Assembly (NCBI GenBank): GCA_964036195.1
Contig: OZ038457.1
Location: 14,163,147-14,227,146, forward strand
Length of the DNA: 64,000 nt
Direction: 5' to 3'
Source of the DNA: Sphaerolaimus hirsutus
Lineage: Eukaryota > Nematoda > Chromadorea > Monhysterida > Sphaerolaimidae
Under the pieces are notes generated by a model. It was not told the origin of the DNA, ran no database searches, and saw only the letters and a list, made by a program, of their open reading frames with translations. The position numbers and the translations under genes were made by a program. Within the stretch, counting starts at the first letter, position 1; the number at the start of each line of letters is the position of its first letter. This document shows positions 1-13,500 of the stretch, one piece after another.

Positions 1-670
1 CGAATTTCACAAACGACTGGAAATGTCTTAAAACTTTTTGCCAAGGGCCCCTCTTACTTCCAAAAATCACAGTTCGAAATATTTAACAGCTCCGCGCCCA
101 CGGAAAAAAACGTTTGGACGCGTAACCGAAAATTTCAGTGTGCGACCAATTGTGACGAATAGTTGCCTGAAAACTGGAAACTACCATGTGTAAATGATGT
201 AAATATCATGTAGAGCTACTTGATTACAAAAGTGTATACATAGTTATGTACGTGTAAACGCCTGATGAGATGTATCCTATTTTATTCCTTTTGAACGCAA
301 AAAAAAGTTTACCTATTCGTCCTTAATCATTTAAGCTACGTTTACAGCTGAAGATCCACGTTCGTTTTGTTAAAAGACAACTTAGGTATTTTATGTATCT
401 ACAACGTTTTTTTCTAACATTTGACACCCGTTGAGTTTACTTTGCGTTCATACATAGAGAAATTCCCTCTGAGAGATTTAGAATTCTGAATCGAAAAGTC
501 ATCTAGAATAGAGTCCTCATTTTTATCGTGAGTCCGTTATTGTTGTTGTTGTTTTATTTCTTACAGCTCTTATGACAGATTTTTAGCTGATTATGCATGT
601 GAATGATTTATAAGTGGCCGTCGTTTCTCATTTTTTGCAAAACAGTTAATTTTTCAAATCAGCCACGCAT
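1..670. other. AT-rich spacer, no gene seen
   Basis: No exon-like frame with splice sites and no inverted repeat was recognised. The stretch lies downstream of the triple GH18 gene, whose last codon is at 1530 on the minus strand. Confidence 0.5.
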
Positions 671-1132
671 AGTTGTTAAAACGTTTTTACGTTTGCTCGA
701 TGAATATGTATACTGGAGTACTGCGTAAATACGTTTACGTTTCTTCCCGAAGAAAGTACTGGCACTCACTCGCGTACTTTTTGAAAGTACGCGAGTACAG
801 AAAACTTATTTTAGATTTTCAAAGCATAAAGGGAAAAAAAGAGAAAAATGCTAAAAATAGGGAAAAATATTCAAAACAGCTTAACATTAACTAGAGAATT
901 GAGGGTGAAAAAGTTTGGGAATTAATGATTTTGAGCAATAGTTTGGGCCAAGGTTTCTCAAAAATACCTACTTTTACGTTCTCCTGGAACACAAGTAATT
1001 TACTCACGTTTACTAAAGTAACTCTCACGAGTAAAAGTAAAAAAACTTACTTCACGTTTTCTGTACTCAGCGGTGAGTAAAAAAACAAATACTTTACGTT
1101 TACTTTCTAAAAACTTCAGTAGTTTTAACGAC
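671..1132. mobile_element. AGTTGTTAAAA-type MITE, copy 1
   Basis: About 460 bp begins with AGTTGTTAAAACG and ends with AGTTTTAACGAC, an imperfect terminal inverted repeat. The interior carries repeated blocks of 'acgtttac', 'gagtacagaaaac' and 'gtactttttgaaagtac'. The same ends and interior recur at about 7011, 26353, 36898 and 62930. No coding capacity is visible, so this is a non-autonomous DNA element. I could not settle a target duplication for this copy. Confidence 0.7.
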
Positions 1133-1301
1133 GCTGCACTGCATATTGACATTGACTTTATGGAAGGATACCGTAAATCCTCGAATAACTTCCCGGTCAA
1201 AAAACTTCCCTGAGGACTTTATTTGAGGATTAACGGTATGAATTTTTTAAATCAATCTTATGAAATAAATGAATGACAATCATGCGATGCTACCAATGTC
1301 A

Positions 1302-1526
1302 AGGGGCCAGTTCCGCAAAATGAGAAGTAAATAGTGAAATGGCAAAGGCGAAGTAAAAGCGCAAAGGCGAAGTAAAATGGCAAGTGAATTGGCAAGAGCA
1401 CAAACAAAAATAAAAAGTAATTTCGCTTCGCTTTTGCCATTTCTTTTGCCATTTCACTTCGCCTTTGCGGTTCTACTTCGCATTTACCATTTCACTTCTC
1501 ACTTCTCACTTTGCGGAACTGGCACC
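1302..1526. mobile_element. Foldback MITE abutting a stop codon
   Basis: The left end GGGCCAGTTCCGCAAAATGA is matched in inverse by TTTGCGGAACTGGCACC on the right, with arms made of short motifs such as 'aatggcaaaggcgaagt' and its complement. The element ends only a few bases from the TGA of the triple GH18 gene, so it would form the start of that gene's 3' UTR. A half copy lies at 29425-29560. Confidence 0.7.
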
Positions 1527-1529
1527 AGT

Positions 1530-4500
1530 TCAATCGTCGCATCTGTCGGTCAAGCTTTCCGCCATGGGGAACGCGTCGCTCTCGCCCTTCTTCTTGCACA
1601 GATTCGGCTTGCGCGCGTCGTGGTTAAGGGCGAACGTGCCCACGCCGCCCACGTGCAAGTTCGCGAGCGCGTCCGTCTGCGTGTTGATGTATTTCTGTAG
1701 ATCTCTGTCACTGAAGCTGCTATCACAGCTTGACGGAAAATTGGTTACATGAGAGTGGATGGTGTTACATGTCTTAAATTTTTCATTGAAAATATATTTA
1801 TCAATGCCTTCATTGTAATCGAAATACAGCGTCAACGGTCACAGCTGGATCGAACTACAAATTTGAAACGTGATTTTTTTCCGTTAAAATTTTCCGTCAG
1901 GGAACTAATTTTAATTTTGCGTTATGTCTGTGCGTGCAATCAGGTAACGCGAAATTAGTTCCCTGACGGAAAATTGTTATTTTCCGTCAAGCTGTAATCG
2001 CACCTTGACCACTTTTAGCGCCGCAGACCGTATGTTAAAAATTCGTGTATGAGCTGCTTATAGTATATCCTCGAATACGTCCACCCTTGAAAAACTCCCC
2101 CTTTGAACTCGCCCTGTTAGCTGACGAGGGAAACAACTGCCCTCGAAAAAAATCCGCAGTCAAAAAAAGTCTCGTGTAAACAAAAGGGTAGCTCACACAT
2201 GAGCACCCTCGTACAATGGAAGGAAGGTTACTCAAAGACAATTTTCTCAGGCAGTTGTAATGCGAGAACTGACGGCGGGCCACCAAAGTGCCAGACCTAT
2301 GTCTCTGGGACGGTGACCCAGCGTCAATTAACGCATACAAGCCCTAATTATGGCGCTTTAGCCGCCGGAAATGCCATACGGGCCATCTTTAGACCCAAGT
2401 GACGTCATCACGACGTCGCCCCATACGAAACCTAACTTATAGGGAACTTACGGCGCAACGGACGCCAACTATGGTAATTGGCGCCAGATCACCAAAGTGC
2501 CAGACCTACGCCTCTGGGACGGTGATTAAGCGCGAATTACCATAGAACGGTAGATCGATGGCGCTATGCCGCCGGCCTTAATTAGCAAAACGGCTTAATT
2601 AGCCGTCTTTAGTCGTGAAAAGGCCGGGTGATGTCATTTGGCACCGCTCGGTACGGAACCTAAATATTGCGAAACTTACGGCGCTTCACTAAAAAGAAAA
2701 GCAGCGCCGAGTGAAAATTGAGTCTCCCGAGTGTGGCGGTCGAGCGAGCGCCGGCGAACGACCCCGACGGCCGCGACAGCGCTGCGCCGCCGCCATTCGA
2801 CGACCGCCGACCGCCGGGACCAGGGTTTTGGGGGATTTTGGCGTTTTGGGTGATTTTTGAAAAGGGTCGAATCGGCTACTTTTGGCCGAGTGCCAACTCT
2901 CTGAAAACGGCACCCAGTGTATTTTCGAGGGGGGTTAAGCACTGTCGCCGTATTTGGGCGACAGTTTATCACCCGAGACTTGTAAATTCACCCCCTACCC
3001 AGTCCCCGCGAGCGTCGACAGCGTGGCCGCCGGGAACGTCCGCGGAGCGACAGACTTCGGCCGCTCAGAGTTCTTGGTGGGAGTGGCTACCGGAAGGGAG
3101 GGCCCCGATAGCTCCAGAAGCCTACGTCCTTCGGAGTAGAGACGGGTCAACCCTTCTGGAGGGATATGTGCCTTAGGTTAAAAATTAGTAAAGGAAATTG
3201 GAAGAATGCCAAAAAGGCAGTTTTTGTGTGTAGTTTGGCACATATCCCGTAGCCACTGCTGCCACAGGGAGGAGTTTTGTGATTTTGTAGGGTGTAGGAG
3301 TAGGTTTAGGGAGTAGGTGCGCGGTAGGTGCCGCGGTTTGTGATTTATCGAGTATGTATTTGTATTTATTTGCACTTAATTACCCACCTAACCCCCTTAG
3401 TTTGTGATAATTGCATGTGTTTGTGATTGTATTTTTATGTTCGCACTTATTTCTGTGTTCCGCACGTATTTCGGTGTTTTGCACTTTTGCACGTCAGGTT
3501 TAGCTTCGCGTTGGCCGATTGGTACGATGGTTTGGACGAGCTCACGTTTGAGCAAACACGGTTGTTTTTGTGTTTTTTTGGTCCTTTTGCAGTTGTTCGC
3601 AGTTTTCGAGTAGCCTGTGGATTCACGCGGCTGTTTTTTTGTTATATCGTGTTTAGTTTTGAGAGTCTCACTCAGTTTAGGTATTTTTAAGCTGCTAGTT
3701 TGTGCGTTTGCATTCGGTAGGTTACTGTAGGTATTCTATTTTCTAGTTTGGCACAGTTCCAAGTTTGGTTTTATTAGCTGGCTGAGTGCCAGAAGAAAGG
3801 TGTTCCTGAATGTCAAGTCACCATTCCCTCTGTTCCATTAAAAAGTAACCCTTGTGGTAACATGGCTCTGTTCAACTGAAGTCACTTATTTTCGGTACAC
3901 TTTCGAATGCACTTTCGTGATTGGTTGGCTCCGCCCAGCTGCAAACCAGTTTTGGGCACTTCAAACCCATAAAAGAGAGCCCCAATCCAGTGATTGTCAT
4001 CAGTCTATTCAATCCAATTCTAATTACTAAGTCAGTGATTTACCAGCTGAAATGAGCCTACCCTTGGTTATTCATTCTCTGCTAACTCTGGCATAGGCCT
4101 TCTTTTCCCTCTGCACGGTGACATTTAGGTTCACAGGGGCAGGAGTGGCCACACGGAGCTGCCGGTATAGCCAAGATAGGGTGTTGTATGGGGAGAACCC
4201 ACCATCTGTGATGCTTACTGTACGTCTGGACCTCTGTGGACTTGTTTTAGGCGTAGTATAAGCTGAAGTAGGCTGTACACCTATTGACTCGCTCTAGGCT
4301 TTCGTAAGGGCCCAAACAGTTGTGCTACGTCGTCGTAGATTACTTTTGATAGTGGTGCTGTGCCAAGCTAGGATTTAAGTACCTGGTCTTGTGTGGTCTC
4401 TTACCAGTGCATCGTATTGCTATCCTCACCTGTCTGGTTTAGCTTTCATGACCCTGAGTGTTATTTAGTCATTTTTATGTTAATGTCTTGATTTGGAAAG

Positions 4501-7500
4501 TGGAAAGGTAAATTGGAAATATCCAAATACTTTGGGAACTTCATTTGCAACGTTATTTGAGAAACCCAATTAGTGTAATTCAAGCTTACTCCGGTGCAAC
4601 TATTCTTTACTTAATCTATTGGCTCATTCCAGCTAGTGGATCTAATTAATTCTATTCTAATTTGTGAATCGTGATGGAAGTTGTTTTTATTTGCTTGCAT
4701 TCGAGTGATGTTCAATTGTCGGTTTTCGAAGCGTGGGCAAATCTTGTTTCTGTTTCTGAAAGTGCGCCAAGTTCTGAAGGTTTCTGGGAGGTTGATAATT
4801 TGGGAATGGGCCCTGCTTTTGATAGTTTTGAACCCGTGTCGGAAATGTTCCAAATACAGCGGCGGGCCACGTATGCGGAAAAGGTTCAGGGCGCCGATGA
4901 TTTTGTGATTGATTCTGTTTTGCCCAATGGCGAGATAATTTGTGATGCTTCCCAGCAGTGGTTGCTTGATCACTTGGTCATGGAGCCAGCTTTTATTGAG
5001 CCCGGAATTTGTGGTGTTTTTGAGGGAACTGCTGAAAGGCTGAAGAAATCTGTGCAGCCTAGAAACCTTTGGTATTTGGTGGGTAAGAGAGGGAAATTAC
5101 AGCCGCACGTTATCCGCCGCAAGCTTTTGCAATTTGCGCGACCGGACTTTGTTAGCTGTGGCAACCAAGTAGACCGAAAAGCTCAGAAGCCTACGTCCTT
5201 CGGAGTAGCTAGGTCGAAAGGCACCAAGCTGGTGAGGTTTGGCAGACAGGTTTCCCGCGCACGCGCCAAGCGTAGGGCTTGTAGGGCAGTTGTTGATCGT
5301 CCGGTGGACATTATGCCGCTCGTTGAATTGTCGGAATTGTGCGATCATTATGTTGGCGCGTTGCCATCGTTTGTCGTTCCACACGTGCAAAAGGTAACTA
5401 AGTCCCCTGCTAGGTGCTGTACATTTGGTGTAATTAGGCAGGATGGGCTGCATGAGCGCATCGTTGAAAGTTCTGACGAGTATGGACATTGTCCAAGGTG
5501 TTGCTATTTGGCTCATAATGGTAAGGTTGTAGCACCTGGGGGTCCACAGTATTATATTGGAGACGAGGTTGCAAGACCGGGGGGGTCATGTCATTATACA
5601 GTGTCTTAAAGGCAGCTATAAAAATAGTCTTAGTTTTGTCTTGTCTTAGTGTCTCAGCTTCACCGTCTTACTACAACGCGTCACCTACTTTGTACAGCAG
5701 GCTGCGGGTGTTGTCATACTGGAACTCGCTGTCGCCGGCGACGTAGACTAGCATGTCTTCGTAGGAGAACCTGCGCCGCAGAAGCGCGTCCGCCGACAGG
5801 TTGCCGCACAGCTGCGGTTACGCACGGTTGGGTGAGTGATCCGTGTTTTGGGACTTGGCCACATAAAACGTGGCATACCACCTCATCTCTGGTCAAGTCT
5901 GTGATTAGCCCGGCTCTCGATTGAAACTTGTGCCGGTCGTCGCGTTCTATGCTGCCGAGCGCGTAGCTGGCCACGCCGGACGGGTACAGAATGACCACAT
6001 TCTCGGCCGCCATGTTCATTTTATTCACCACTGTGTTCAATGATGCTTCCTGTGAGTGGTTGCTTAGGTATACTCCGCGGACCGCAAAGTATGTGCAGAA
6101 TCCTACTATAATTTCATGAATAAAATCTTGTAATACATTTCCTAATTAATTATTCCATAGTAAAAACGAAATTTTATAATGAAAAAATATTATTTTTGTT
6201 CGTTATTCAGATGAATTATGGTAGGTTTCCATACTAAGTGTGATGTCCGCCGAGTATATCTGTTTTTCTTTGCACATTGACGTCAGCTCGCTAACTATTT
6301 GGTCCATGGTAAATGGCGTGATGTGGGTGATCAAAGGTTTCTGCTCATTTTCATCATCTCCATCAGTTGCATCTTGTTCCGTGGTTTCGTAGTTCTCATT
6401 TACTTGCACGTAGTGTGGGCTCAGTGCCAAATAGTCAATTCTATTCAATAGTCCGTTGACCTCTTTGTCTAGCTGGCCAAGTGCCTCTACCCGACCCAAC
6501 GGAAGTCTGAGTGCTTCTGAATGCGTTTAACTGACCCACAGCGTGTGCGCACACTAGTTTACTGCCAGAATTTGGTAAACTCATAAATCGGCTTTGAACG
6601 CATTTGAGTTTACTGGAATGAGTTATTCTCAATCCCCATCAACTGCAGTTGACAGACACCTCATTCTGGCAAACTCAAATGCGTTCAAAACCGATTTATG
6701 AGTTTACCAAAATCTGGCAGTAAACTAGTGTGTGCAGCGCCTATACATAGACGAAATCAATATACAGAGCTCAAAAGCAAACGACCTGAAACCGAAAAGC
6801 ATGTCGCACAGATCGATCGACTTGAGCGTGTGCATGGCGCTGGCGAGCGTGTCGGCCAGACTCGCCTGCACCCTGCCGCCGTACACGCCGTCCCAGTCGA
6901 CCTCAATGCCGGCTAGGCCCCATGTTTTGATCAGACGCGCCACGCCGTCGCCGATCTGCTGCAGGACGTCTGCGCACAAAGATTGCTTGACATGGTTTGG
7001 AGTTTGTTGCAGAGTTGTTTAAAGTACCGTACTTTTTTCAAAGTAAATGTAAACGTAAAGTATCTTTTATTTACTCACCCCCGAGTACAGAAAACGTAAA
7101 GAATTTTCTTTTACTTTTACTCGTGAGTAAATGTGAGTTACTTTTACCCATTTCTCCTTTAAATTACCCTATTTTCCGCTTTTTTGGCTATGTATGATCT
7201 CATACACTCATTTTTGTCGATTTATCTCTATTTTTAGCCTTTTTTCACCCTTTTGCCCTTCCATGATTTGAAAAACGTATATAAACACCTATCATATTTT
7301 CTGTACTCTAGTACTTTCCAAAAGAAAACGTCAATGCGAGTACAGGGACTTTTTGAATAAAATGAAAACGTGTTTAGGTACACTGTACTCGAGTATAAGT
7401 ATATAGGTTTTAACAACTATGCTTTGTTGCTCTTTTTGCTGCACCTTGCGAGACCTGCGCGTCGCTCTGCGCGGCCGACATCTCCAACTTCGCTGACAAC

Positions 7501-10500
7501 ATGACGCGCGTTTTGCTTTTCGGCGCCTGCAGTCGCTTCGCTGTCAATACCGTAGTGACGCGCGTTTGTCTGAAATTTGATAGTGCGAATGCATTGCAGT
7601 TGAGCGATTGAATGCAATGGGCATTGCGGTATTTACATGCGGGTAATGTATCCGAGGTCAGGCACGGCAAAGTTGAATTTCGGCCCATATAGAACCAGGT
7701 ATGGACACGCGTCCCATGGCACGTCTTTGGGCTGCAAAAGCTCCTCTTTCCTTTTTGGCAGCAGGTTTAGGTAGCAAAATGTCCTCACTTGCGGATCTGC
7801 GAGTTGCGAAAATGTCAAGATGGAAAATAAGTGCATAGCGCGCAGCTCTCACATCAGCGTGCACACCTATTCTAGGATCGCATTTTTCATCTTTCGCACT
7901 TCTGCCCGCACCGGTGACCGTGCAGTTCCTGCACACCTGCGAATCCGTTATAACTGCCAGCAGCGTTTCATATTCTTGTTCATCTGTTTCAATTGAATCG
8001 GTTATATCGTTTTCCAGTGAAAGCAAGGCTAGCCCGGCGGCTTCGTTGACTGATGCCCAGCGGGTCTGCGTGAATATCATTCGAATTGTGAATTATTTAT
8101 GACAAGAGCTTAATCAAGCGTATAAATACCTTCATAATTGCTGACCACCGGTCTTCATATGAGACGAAATAAAATTTGTCACCACTGTCCGCTTTGATCA
8201 GGCCAGGCACGCCGTAGTCACGCAGCCAGACCTGCGAGTGCAACTGCGACGCGCCGCCGTCGGCCAGCAGCGCTCGCACCCCGTGCAACGGAAGCACTGT
8301 CGGTGCACTGGACTCTGGAAGGGTGGATGTGAACGTTCTTGGGGCAGTCCCGGACCATCTAAAAAACCCTGTAAAATGTCATGTGTAACGTAAAACACCC
8401 TGTAAAGTGTCATGTGTAACGTAAAACACCCTGTCATGTGTCAGTGTCATGTGTACCCGAAGCTTATTGTATAGTATTCTAATTTTATGTTTTTGGTATC
8501 CAAATCTTAGGTCCAAACGTAAGATTTGGATACAGAAACATAAGATTAGGATTCTAAGTAACAATATTTGGATACAGGTGACACTTTACAGGGTCTTTTA
8601 CATGACACATGGCATTTTACAGGGTCTTTTACAGGGTCTGTGACTGGCTCTATGTCTGCGATTCAAGGCAGTGCGCGCGTGCTGGGTGACTTACCATCCA
8701 CTGCCAAGCCAACGTCCGGCTCGGGCACTTTCTGTATGTCCGACTCTGCCAGCAGTCGACTGTATGCGTCCGTGCTCACACCCACTACGATTTTATCCGA
8801 CGGCATGCCCAGCTTCGTCCAGTATTCGAACATGGCTTGCTGTTATGTGCTTCTTGTTAGGTAACATATTTTGCTTTATATAATCACTTTTACATGTAAT
8901 CCTGCTTCTGCTTGTTCGACGACGTAATTTGGTGAAATCAATTTCCAACCAATCGTCTTTACGTAATATACCTAGTGTCATTACACATTTACGTCATTTC
9001 ATCGAAATACTCCCAGGGGGTTTATTTTTTCTGAGTGCAAATTTTGATGGGGGTTAAACGAGGGAGTGGGTATTTCGCGGGGAGGGGTAATTTTATTGCG
9101 CAAAAATTTTTTTAAATCCCTGTCTTATTCGTTGTTTGTAACGAAGAGTGCTGATTTTGGGTATTTCGAGGGGGGGTATTTCGAGGGGGGTATTTCGAGG
9201 AAATACTGTTAGTATAATTTAACTACCTAGTTTATTGAAATACCGATGCGAGTACGAGCTCGCCTACGCACTTTGTCACGACATCAAGGGTGAGCGTAAA
9301 TATAAAAACTGACAATGGAAGGCTTGTCGCGCTGCAGCGGCGGTGACAACAGAGCCGCGTGGTGCTCGGTGGTCTTCGATTCGGTCATCACCACAGACCC
9401 CACCAGATGTAAGAAGTCGACTTGTCTGCGATGAGCTTGTGAACTTTGGTTCAGTTTCAGTTTGGATCCGAAATTTCTACCCGTGTGAATTCACTTGGAA
9501 ATGGTTGCCACGTCATAGAAACCCATTCCGGTGATGCTGAACATGAGCTTGTTGGCGCTGCCGCCCACCACGCGCATGCTCATGTGGATGCTCTGCGTTT
9601 GGTACATTTTTACAACACGTTTTTTTGCCGTGTGACCTGGTTCATTTTAATGGGCAGGTGCTGTGCTGTGTCTTACCGTCAGAACGTCCTGTATAATTTG
9701 AGCTTCAAGCGCATTGAAGCTACCACTCCAGTGAATGTCGACTAGCTGCGCTGCGTAGCGGTTAGCCGTGACCAGTACGTTCCTGCGACGGCGCACCGCG
9801 TGTGCATCCAGTCCGATCTTTTTACTTAATGCAGTGTTCGATGGAATATACCAACCTGACGAGTAGTGGCGTGTTGACCACTTCGTTGGCCTTGTGCCAA
9901 ACGGTGTTGTGCTCGCCGCCGCCACTCACTGCCAGTCCTAGTGTCGGCTTACCTTCGGCCGGCCCTTTGAGAGATCCAAAGACATCCAGCGCTTGTTTCA
10001 CTGATGCACTAATGCTCGTTGCACCCGTTGACTGTGCAAAAGATTTTATTTTTACACTTAAATATCATTGTATCTCTCTAATTTCAATAATATTTGTGGA
10101 AGGCTTTCTTTGCAAATTCCCATACAGATACAAGGCCTAATCTGCAAATTCCAATGCCGGCAGTGTTTGTGGTTCATCGGAGGGAAAAACAGACTGGAGT
10201 TGAAGTAAAGCCATTGCTAAAGCTTCGATTTGACCTAACTCCATAAATATGTTTCAATTAGGGTGTCAACTATCCGTTTCCCGTCTCCCCCCCCCAATAA
10301 ACCACCCCCTCAAAATTTGCCGCGAAATAATAACCCTTTGGGCTGGGCTCTGAGGGTATTTTGAGAAAATACGGTATGTGTTATATTTATTTAGTCAGAT
10401 GGGTAAACGACGCTTTCAAAGCTCACATCTATATCAATGTATCCTATAATCAGATGTGTGCAATTGGGTAACACACGCCTTTGGAAGAAACTGCTCATAG

Positions 10501-13500
10501 ATTGTGATGTTAAAAGCAGCTTGTCTGGCCGCAAGTAACACATGCGCACGCATGAGCTTTGTGATTCCCGATAGTATCCAATTTCTGTCGCACCATTTTC
10601 GTCGTCAGTTCTATATTCCACAGTAGCCACCGGTGTCGGCGACTGCCTGTGGTCATTATTGTTTAATATTTTTTCTAACGTTGTTCTGTTCTTCTGTCAT
10701 ATTTATTCGCACCAACCTGGGCGGTTCGTTTCGCGGTGCAACGGTCACCCTGTAATGTACAGACAGAAGGCATTAGGTAGGTGATTTTGCATGTCATCGG
10801 CGCTTTAATCTAGCCTAGGTGTTGTGCTCACTAATGATGTTAAAGGCACCGCACCGGCACCGCTGTCATTCCCTAAAAAATGGCACCGACAACGACCGGA
10901 CACATCTGAAAATTACAGTGGTACCGTACAAGCACCGGTGATGGTGCCCTTCGGTACCCAACACCGAGTAACCGGTGGCCCGGTGCCTTTACATCACTAG
11001 TGCTGACCTTTCTGCCAGCCTTTCATCGGCATTGACTCTTCCCAGATTGTCGCATTGCACGCTGTCGGCGACCACCTTCAGTAGGGGGAACGTGGTCCTG
11101 GGGACGTCATCCTGACCCTCGCAGCTAGCCATGTGGTCGTCCGCATTCACTGAGTAGATACCCACACCGGCATAACCCAGCGTAGAAATGAAAGACGCCT
11201 GCGCGTGCATTTTTATTTACCTAGTTTGCTTTCTGCCGCCGCTGGACGCGCTGATATACCTAAATACCGTATTTGATTTAATTATTTGCCCCTGGGGAAT
11301 TATTCAAGAGGGAATCATTCATGCAAATACGGTATATGATCGTTTCACATGGCGAGGGCACCTTTCGCCTGAGCTCTTGGTCGGGTGCGTGGTAAGTGTA
11401 CCAGGCGTTGGACACGTGGCTCGCCTGCGCGGGCACCACGATCGCCGTGCCCACCGCGCGCTCGTCGTGCACGATCGGCGGCACGATCTCGTCCCGCTCG
11501 ATGATGCTACAAATCTGCAACAAATGTTGCCACATGTGCGCTTCTCAAATATTCGACGTCCATGAAGTGAACGGAACGGTTGGGAACCCAACCCAACCCG
11601 ACCCGATACCCGACCTAAATACCCGAACCTGAACCCGATACCCGCAAAACGTTTGGTTCCGATAACCAACCCTAACTTATATTGACCTGATACCCGATAC
11701 GCGACCCGAAAATTTTGAAATTCCCAACCCTAGTGACACTTCACCTCGTAGTATGCCCTCCTGCCGTGATCTCTGTTGGTCAGCGGTCCGCCCTCTGCCC
11801 AGCCAATAGCTTTGCCGCCGGGTTTCGATATGGCGGCGGGCGCGGCCACCTTGTAGCCCCTGGCCCACAGCGACAACCCGCCCACGATCTTCGTTCTGTC
11901 CAGACCCGATTGTGCACTCAACGCTGTCATCATGCCTTGCTGCGAGATGCGCGTTTCCGTGTGCTACTAGCGATGGGAAAACGCCGCTGCACACACCGTT
12001 CAATACACTACCATATACCGTATTTGCTTCCATATATACCTTTGTTATTTTTCCCTATGGTATAATTATTTCGTCAGGCTTATTGGGGGCTGTTTTCAGG
12101 GGGTGATTCGAGATCAAGGGGAGGAATTAATATTCCGTAAAAAATTTTAAGCATATTTCTATCAACTCGTTTCATGAAATATGCTTTATTAACAGAATAA
12201 CGTGCCATTTTGGTTGGACATTACAAATTGATCACATCTCTTAAAGGGGTAATCTTTCAAGGGGCAATGATTATTTCCTCACTCTTCTTACACGGGAGAA
12301 TTATTCCAGAGGGGGGGATTGTTTAAGGGGGGACTATTCAAGCAAATACGGTAGTAATGTCTTTATAATATAGCTGGTGCGTATCAACACATTGCAATGG
12401 GTGGTTGATTTTGCCATCAATATACGGTCGCTCACGATTGTATCCTTCCGTTCAATCTTGGCCGTCGGCGATGGGTAAAGTGGATTCAAGAAGTGCAGGT
12501 GGTCCGGGCTCAAAGCAATTTCCGTTTTATCCAAATCCACGTAAATGTAATCCACCGAACTGCGTGAATAAAAAACGAGTCACTCGTTTTTTCAGTACAT
12601 TAGGGTAAGAGTCTTTTCAGAAACTTCCAAAGCGATTATGCAAAATAAAAAAGTGTCTGCAAAGGCGGTCCAGACACTAGTTGACACATGTGTGTCAACT
12701 GGTCTTTGTCAACTCTCGTCTTGACGTGTCCCAGAGCGTCTCCAATGCATTTGCTTGCCGTAATGTTTATTTTTCAAGATTGCCGCATGTGCATTTGGAG
12801 AACGCTCTGCAACAAACAAGCGTAGCTTAAATCTGAGTTTATACAAACCAGTTGACACACATGTGTCAACCAGTGTGTGGGCCACAAAATTGTACAAATT
12901 TTGGCTACTATTTACAATAGCCAGGAAAGGAAGCCTATGGCGGGAATGAAAATGACAAATTCAAATGCGTTCGAAGCTGATTTATCGAAATCTCGGTTAA
13001 AAACTAGTGTGTGTGGGCAAAATATAGATTGAAAAAATAGGTACCGTGTTACCTCGAAATACCCCCATGAGGGTTTATTATTTCGCCTGCAAAATTTGAG
13101 GGGAGGGTTAATTCGAGGGGGGGTTCTATTCAAGGGGGGTTTTATTTTTCCGTCAGAAATTTTCGTAAAGATCATAGTTAAGAGTAAGCATTTTCGTACC
13201 CAAAACAGATAATAAATGCATCCAAATAGGATATATTGGCACCCCACACACTGGATGTCAACTGAATTTGTGTCAACTAAATGTCAACTGAATTTAAGTG
13301 ATACTGTGATTTCAACTTATCTATCTGATAGAGCAAAGTGAATGTTACATCATGACACTTCATTTTCATTGTTCCTGTTAAGTGTGATGCTTTTTACAAA
13401 CTTCTTGTTTTATTCAATTGACACTGAGTTGACGCAAATTTGCGATGTCAACTAGTGTGTGTGGGCCCATTTGGACATAATAACGTAGATTGCTACACAA

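Noticed and set aside
2718-3176. GC-rich frames on both strands near 2.7-3.2 kb
   Set aside because: Overlapping frames on both strands reflect high GC. The residues are low-complexity and no splice or family support was seen.
3117-5209. Long terminal repeats suggested by the shared 22-base motif
   Set aside because: Only about 22 bases are shared and the second copy lies within the coding frame, so they are not LTRs.
5097-5516. Minus-strand frame opposite the 311-aa frame
   Set aside because: It is a shadow of the longer plus-strand frame and shows no motif of its own.
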